Below are positions 60,403-64,000 of a stretch of 64,000 nt of DNA, piece after piece. Within the stretch, counting starts at the first letter, position 1, and every line of letters starts with the position of its first letter. Made by a program: the position numbers and the translations under genes. The DNA is from an uncultured Pseudoalteromonas sp. (lineage in GTDB: Bacteria > Pseudomonadota > Gammaproteobacteria > Enterobacterales > Alteromonadaceae), in NCBI GenBank assembly GCA_947493455.1, contig CANLRB010000008.1:87173-151172 (forward strand). The letters are read 5' to 3'. The notes under the pieces are model-generated. The model was not told where the DNA came from, ran no database searches, and saw only the letters and a program-made list of their open reading frames with translations.

Positions 60403-61452
60403 GTGAAACAGTCAAATCAATTTGCAAATTGGCAACCGAAAGCCGATACACAGGCTATTACAACACTTGAAATGCATACCGGTGGTGAGCCGCTGCGTAT
60501 TATTACGTCAGGCTTTCCAAAACTGAGTGGCGACACGATCCTCGAAAAACGACAAGATTGCTTGGCACGATTTGACGACTTACGTAAAGCACTTATGTTT
60601 GAACCGCGCGGTCATGCCGATATGTACGGGGCATTGATTGTTGAACCCGAGCGTGACGACAGCGATATGGGTGTGCTGTTTTTGCACAATGAAGGCTATA
60701 GTACTATGTGTGGTCATGCCATTATCGCATTGTCAAAAGCGGCGATTGAGGCAGGGGTTGTTAGTAAAAACGAAGGCCTTAATACCATTAAATTTGATGC
60801 GCCATGCGGACAAATAACATCCTTTGTGACGGTCGAACAAGGCGAAGTGACTGACATTCGCTTTAATAATGTCCCTTCATTTTTAGCACATCAAGCGCAA
60901 AGCGTGATGGTTGAAGGCATTGGTGAGGTTCAATTTGACCTCGCTTACGGCGGTGCTTTTTATGCTTATGTTGATGCCGACGCCATTGATCTTTCACTCA
61001 GCGATGACAATACCAATCAAATTATCGATTGGGGTAAACGCATAAAGTTAGCGGTAATGGAAAGTACTGACATTACCCATCCATTTGAAGCAGATTTAAG
61101 CTTTTTATACGGCACTATTTTTGTGTCACATACCCAGCAAACTCAAGACGGTTCGCAAAGTCGCAACGTATGTATTTTTGCCGACGGTGAACTCGATCGC
61201 AGCCCAACAGGCTCTGGCGTGGCAGGACGTGCCGCGATCCATTTCGCAAAACAGCAAGTTGAACTCGGCCAAGAATTGGTGATTGAAAGTATTCTGGGCT
61301 CACAGTTTTCAGTTTGCGCTATTGAATCGCTAGACTATGGTGAAACGAGCGCCATCATTGCACAGGTTTCTGGAACGGCGCATGTGATAGGTAAAAACAC
61401 CTTTTACCTTGATCCAACCGATCCACTTAACACAGGGTTTATTTTTCGATGA
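60403..61452 (+). CDS. trans-3-hydroxy-L-proline dehydratase (proline racemase family)
   Basis: 349 residues. Proline-racemase fold with the first catalytic Cys103 in YSTMCGHAIIAL. At the second site the racemase Cys is replaced by Thr269 (DRSPTGSGVAG), the substitution that marks trans-3-hydroxyproline dehydratases such as human L3HYPDH. It removes water from trans-3-hydroxy-L-proline to give delta-1-pyrroline-2-carboxylate. Overlaps the next gene by four bases; the operon also has the reductase that turns that product to proline. Confidence 0.92.
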   Translation: MKQSNQFANWQPKADTQAITTLEMHTGGEPLRIITSGFPKLSGDTILEKRQDCLARFDDLRKALMFEPRGHADMYGALIVEPERDDSDMGVLFLHNEGYSTMCGHAIIALSKAAIEAGVVSKNEGLNTIKFDAPCGQITSFVTVEQGEVTDIRFNNVPSFLAHQAQSVMVEGIGEVQFDLAYGGAFYAYVDADAIDLSLSDDNTNQIIDWGKRIKLAVMESTDITHPFEADLSFLYGTIFVSHTQQTQDGSQSRNVCIFADGELDRSPTGSGVAGRAAIHFAKQQVELGQELVIESILGSQFSVCAIESLDYGETSAIIAQVSGTAHVIGKNTFYLDPTDPLNTGFIFR

Positions 61453-62534
61453 AAACAGTTTTTTTAACACGCCAAGCGCAGCTTCGCGCACTGTTTGAGC
61501 GCTATGATGTTAATGCCATGCTGTTATTTGGCTATGAAAACATTCGTTATATTAGTGGCTTTAGTGGGCATGCTGCTTATGCGCTTATCACCAACAATGA
61601 AGCGTTTTTAATTACCGATTACCGTTACGCTGAGCAAGCACAAAGTGAAACATTTGGCTTTGAGGTGATTTGTCGGGATCGTGATAACGAAACCTTAGGT
61701 CATTGCATAAACCGTTTTCTACCGTCTAATTGCCAGCTCGGTTTTGAGTCTGACTTTGTGAGCGTGGGCATGTGGCAGGCGATATTCAATGAGTTAACCA
61801 AAGCGCGTACTGCACCCGTACAAGGTGTGGTCGAGTCACTTCGTCGCGTTAAAGATGAGTGGGAAATAAAGCAAATTCAACTCGCAGCAAGTATTGCTGA
61901 TCAAGCTTTAGCTGAAACCATGCCTTATTTTAAAGCGGGCGTTACGGAGCGAGATATTGCGTTAGAGCTGGAATACCGTATGCAAAAACTCGGTTCTCAA
62001 GGTTTTGCGTTTGATACCATTTCACTGTTTGCCGAACGCACTTCCTTGCCACATGGCGTACCGTCGTCACAACAGCTTAAACCGGGTGACTTTATTACAC
62101 TTGACTTTGGCGCGGTGATAAACGGTTATCGTTCAGATATGACACGCAGCTATGTGTACGGTGAGGCCACTAAAACGCAGCAAGAAATATACAGTGCTGT
62201 AGTCAATGCACAAGAAGCGGCAATGGGCCAAGTTAAGGCGGGCGCACCTGCCGTCAATGCGCTTAACGCAAGTCATCAACAACTAAATAACGCAGGCTTT
62301 GGTGAGCATGCTGGAGAAGGCCTCGGTCATGGTGTTGGTTTATTTTTACATGAATTTCCAATCATTAAACCGGATTGTGAATATTGCTTAGAGGCGGGCA
62401 ATGTGATCACTATCGAGCCGGGTATTTATATTCCTAATTATGGCGGGGTACGCCTTGAAGAAGACATCGTCGTGACAGAACAAGGCTATCAACTGTTAAC
62501 GCATGCACCAAAACCGTTCATCTTACCGGAGTAA
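61449..62534 (+). CDS. M24-family Xaa-Pro aminopeptidase/dipeptidase
   Basis: 361 residues. Creatinase/aminopeptidase P fold: N-terminal YENIRYISGFSGHAAYAL, catalytic part with LDFGAVINGYRSDMTRSY (two Asp ligands), EGLGHGVGLFLHEFP (His) and TIEPGIYI plus RLEEDIVV (Glu ligands). Cleaves X-Pro peptides in the cytoplasm. In this operon it likely frees (hydroxy)proline from collagen-type dipeptides. Confidence 0.93.
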   Translation: MKTVFLTRQAQLRALFERYDVNAMLLFGYENIRYISGFSGHAAYALITNNEAFLITDYRYAEQAQSETFGFEVICRDRDNETLGHCINRFLPSNCQLGFESDFVSVGMWQAIFNELTKARTAPVQGVVESLRRVKDEWEIKQIQLAASIADQALAETMPYFKAGVTERDIALELEYRMQKLGSQGFAFDTISLFAERTSLPHGVPSSQQLKPGDFITLDFGAVINGYRSDMTRSYVYGEATKTQQEIYSAVVNAQEAAMGQVKAGAPAVNALNASHQQLNNAGFGEHAGEGLGHGVGLFLHEFPIIKPDCEYCLEAGNVITIEPGIYIPNYGGVRLEEDIVVTEQGYQLLTHAPKPFILPE

Positions 62535-62536
62535 AT

Positions 62537-63481
62537 ATGCAGATTATTGAAAAACAACAGGTGCATGAGGCACTTAATTTTAATACTTTAATTAGCGCGT
62601 TACGCAAAAGTTTTGCAGGGCAATTTACGATGCCTCAGCGTCAGGTATTTGAGTTGATCCCCGGTGATCCTGCACATAACGCATTTGCCGTATTGCCTGC
62701 GTGGGATGAACAAGTGATTGGTGTTAAGTCATTCACTTATTTTCCTGAAAATTCACAATCTGGCTATGAGTCGCTTTATTCTAAAATTATGTTATTTAGT
62801 CGCGACCACGGTGTGCCGCTTGCGTTAGTAGATGGCACGAGTGTGACATTGTGGCGCACTGCCGCAGTTTCTGCATTAGCAGCAGATCTGTTGGCGCGTA
62901 AAGATGCTAATAACTTAGTTTTTTTTGGTACCGGTAACCTCGCAAGTTACATGCTAAAAGCGCATCTTACTGTGCGCGACTACAGTCAAGTTACAATAAT
63001 AGGGCGCAATCCGAATAAAGTTGATTCTCTTATCAGTGCTTTGGCCGGTGAATTTGCGCAAGTTGAGTTTGTAGCCGGAACCAGTAATCGTGAAACAATT
63101 GCCGCTGCTGATGTGATTAGCTGTGCGACCGGTGCGGGAGAGCCTCTTTTTGACGGTAGTTGGCTATCGCCTGGCACGCATGTTGATTTAATCGGTAACC
63201 ACAATAAAGATCGCCGTGAATGTGATACTACGTCAATTCTTGTGAGTGATGTTTTTGTAGACAGCCGTACCAATGTACTCAACGAAGCTGGCGAGTTATT
63301 AATGCCAATGGCAGAAGGTGTGTTTGACGCAAATGATGTCAAAGCTGAGCTTGCTGAGTTATGTGCGAACAAAGTCGCTGGTCGCCAAAGTGAACATGCG
63401 ATTACCTTGTTTAAATCAGTCGGTACGGCACTCAGTGACCTAGTAGCGGCCAATCAAGTATATAAAACGGTAGCCAATTAG
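62537..63481 (+). CDS. Delta-1-pyrroline-2-carboxylate reductase (ornithine cyclodeaminase/mu-crystallin family)
   Basis: 314 residues. Rossmann segment LVFFGTGNLASYMLKAHL and WRTAAVSALAADLLARKDA, with GIVKSF-type and AEGVF motifs of the OCD/mu-crystallin family. In this context it reduces the dehydratase product to L-proline with NAD(P)H. Ornithine cyclodeaminase proper is the alternative, less likely given neighbours. It starts three bases after the peptidase gene. Confidence 0.88.
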   Translation: MQIIEKQQVHEALNFNTLISALRKSFAGQFTMPQRQVFELIPGDPAHNAFAVLPAWDEQVIGVKSFTYFPENSQSGYESLYSKIMLFSRDHGVPLALVDGTSVTLWRTAAVSALAADLLARKDANNLVFFGTGNLASYMLKAHLTVRDYSQVTIIGRNPNKVDSLISALAGEFAQVEFVAGTSNRETIAAADVISCATGAGEPLFDGSWLSPGTHVDLIGNHNKDRRECDTTSILVSDVFVDSRTNVLNEAGELLMPMAEGVFDANDVKAELAELCANKVAGRQSEHAITLFKSVGTALSDLVAANQVYKTVAN

Positions 63482-63491
63482 AGGTAAAACG

Positions 63492-63878
63492 ATGCCAATC
63501 GAGTTAACCATTTTACTGCTCACCATATTCGTAATCGGCGCTGCAACGCTAGTACAGCAAATGATATACGTGACAAAAAAGCAAATTTGGCGGGCTTGCT
63601 TGGTTAGTTCGGTGGCGGTTACCAAATGGCAAAACTTGATGCCATTTTATCAATTTAAAGATAAGCAGCTATTGGTCGAATACGCCGTTGATGGCATCAC
63701 TCATAGCTGCATTATTCCATTTAACCGCCGTTTTTATAATAAGGCGACGCAAGGTCAAAGCGTTTATGTATTTGTGGACCCAAATCGCCCTGAGGTGGTG
63801 GCGCAAAAAGTCAGTTATCGGCAGTTATTTTTTGCGTTCGTGGCGGTTTTACTGCCGGGATTTGGTTTACTTTATTAA
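63492..63878 (+). CDS. DUF3592-like membrane protein
   Basis: 128 residues with a helix at each end (about 4-24 and 108-127). A beta-rich centre has LLVEYAVDGITHSC and VYVFVDPNRPEVV, the pattern of DUF3592 proteins. Ten bases after the reductase gene, so probably the same transcript. Function unknown. Confidence 0.7.
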   Translation: MPIELTILLLTIFVIGAATLVQQMIYVTKKQIWRACLVSSVAVTKWQNLMPFYQFKDKQLLVEYAVDGITHSCIIPFNRRFYNKATQGQSVYVFVDPNRPEVVAQKVSYRQLFFAFVAVLLPGFGLLY

Positions 63879-64000
63879 TCGCAATTTGCGACTTTTCTTC
63901 AGTTTCTTTCAACATTCTTAATTAGGCTTATACTAAACAAGGTCAAAGCTAATTTCTTTGTGCCTGATCCGTTGGTATTTTATGGCCGCTTAGGTACAAA

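Noticed and set aside
60403-61452. Proline racemase or 4-hydroxyproline epimerase
   Set aside because: These need Cys at both catalytic positions; the second is Thr269 here, and the neighbours fit the dehydratase pathway.

Overview
The window looks like chromosome of a marine gammaproteobacterium of the Alteromonadales, most likely Pseudoalteromonas or a close relative. Signs are the divergent uvrA / MFS-ssb block with a Gln/Gly-rich SSB linker, an SOS-controlled chromosomal integron, and AT-leaning codon use. I see no rRNA, tRNA or CRISPR array. The organism assignment is inference from gene content; no search was run.

Layout. 1-8.7 kb is housekeeping and accessory chromosome: a cut-off serine hydrolase, a HTH-cupin regulator with a divergent BenE-type transporter and paired operators, a repeat block, a 2OG-Fe(II) oxygenase, a thioesterase and uvrA. 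8.7-10.8 kb holds a YajR-like MFS transporter and ssb. 11-15 kb is a LytS/LytTR two-component system with an esterase-TPR protein.

15.1-32.1 kb is the centre of interest: a class III lanthipeptide locus. Five small precursor genes (26.4-27.3 kb) carry the class III leader motif and two S-x2-S-x3-C motifs each, the spacing that makes labionin rings in labyrinthopeptins. They are followed by a lyase-kinase-cyclase synthetase (LanKC) and an ABC exporter without a peptidase domain. Divergent from them runs an eight-gene operon: membrane fusion protein, MacB-type ATPase and permease, small membrane protein, sigma-54 response regulator, histidine kinase, M16 metalloprotease lipoprotein and DsbA-like oxidoreductase. 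Between the two operons lie two sigma-54-type promoters pointing outward, almost equidistant from a 14-bp-arm palindrome that could bind the encoded sigma-54 activator. The locus therefore reads as a self-contained regulated unit for making, exporting, oxidising and perhaps trimming a labyrinthopeptin-like peptide family.

32.1-42 kb: a PQ-loop-like membrane protein, a retropepsin-like protein, glutaminase, a hotdog protein, an EamA transporter and a cusBA-type metal efflux pair with a Cys/Met/His-rich small protein. 42.1-52.8 kb is a chromosomal integron: intI under a perfect LexA box, an attI junction, and about ten cassettes with attC sites of decreasing quality. Cassettes include a SNIPE-like DUF4041/GIY-YIG membrane nuclease (probable phage defence), a REP-type transposase, a type II toxin-antitoxin pair, a P-loop kinase-like protein, GNAT, DUF998 and YCII proteins; a group II intron 3' remnant and IS-end-like repeats interrupt it. 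Just beyond are a VOC protein, another attC-like site and a complete subclass B1 metallo-beta-lactamase gene.

55.7-64 kb returns to chromosome: a large choice-of-anchor-B/Calx-beta surface protein divergent from an MbnP/MbnH pair (diheme enzyme and copper-protein substrate), then an operon for trans-3-hydroxy-L-proline use (dehydratase, X-Pro peptidase, pyrroline-2-carboxylate reductase).
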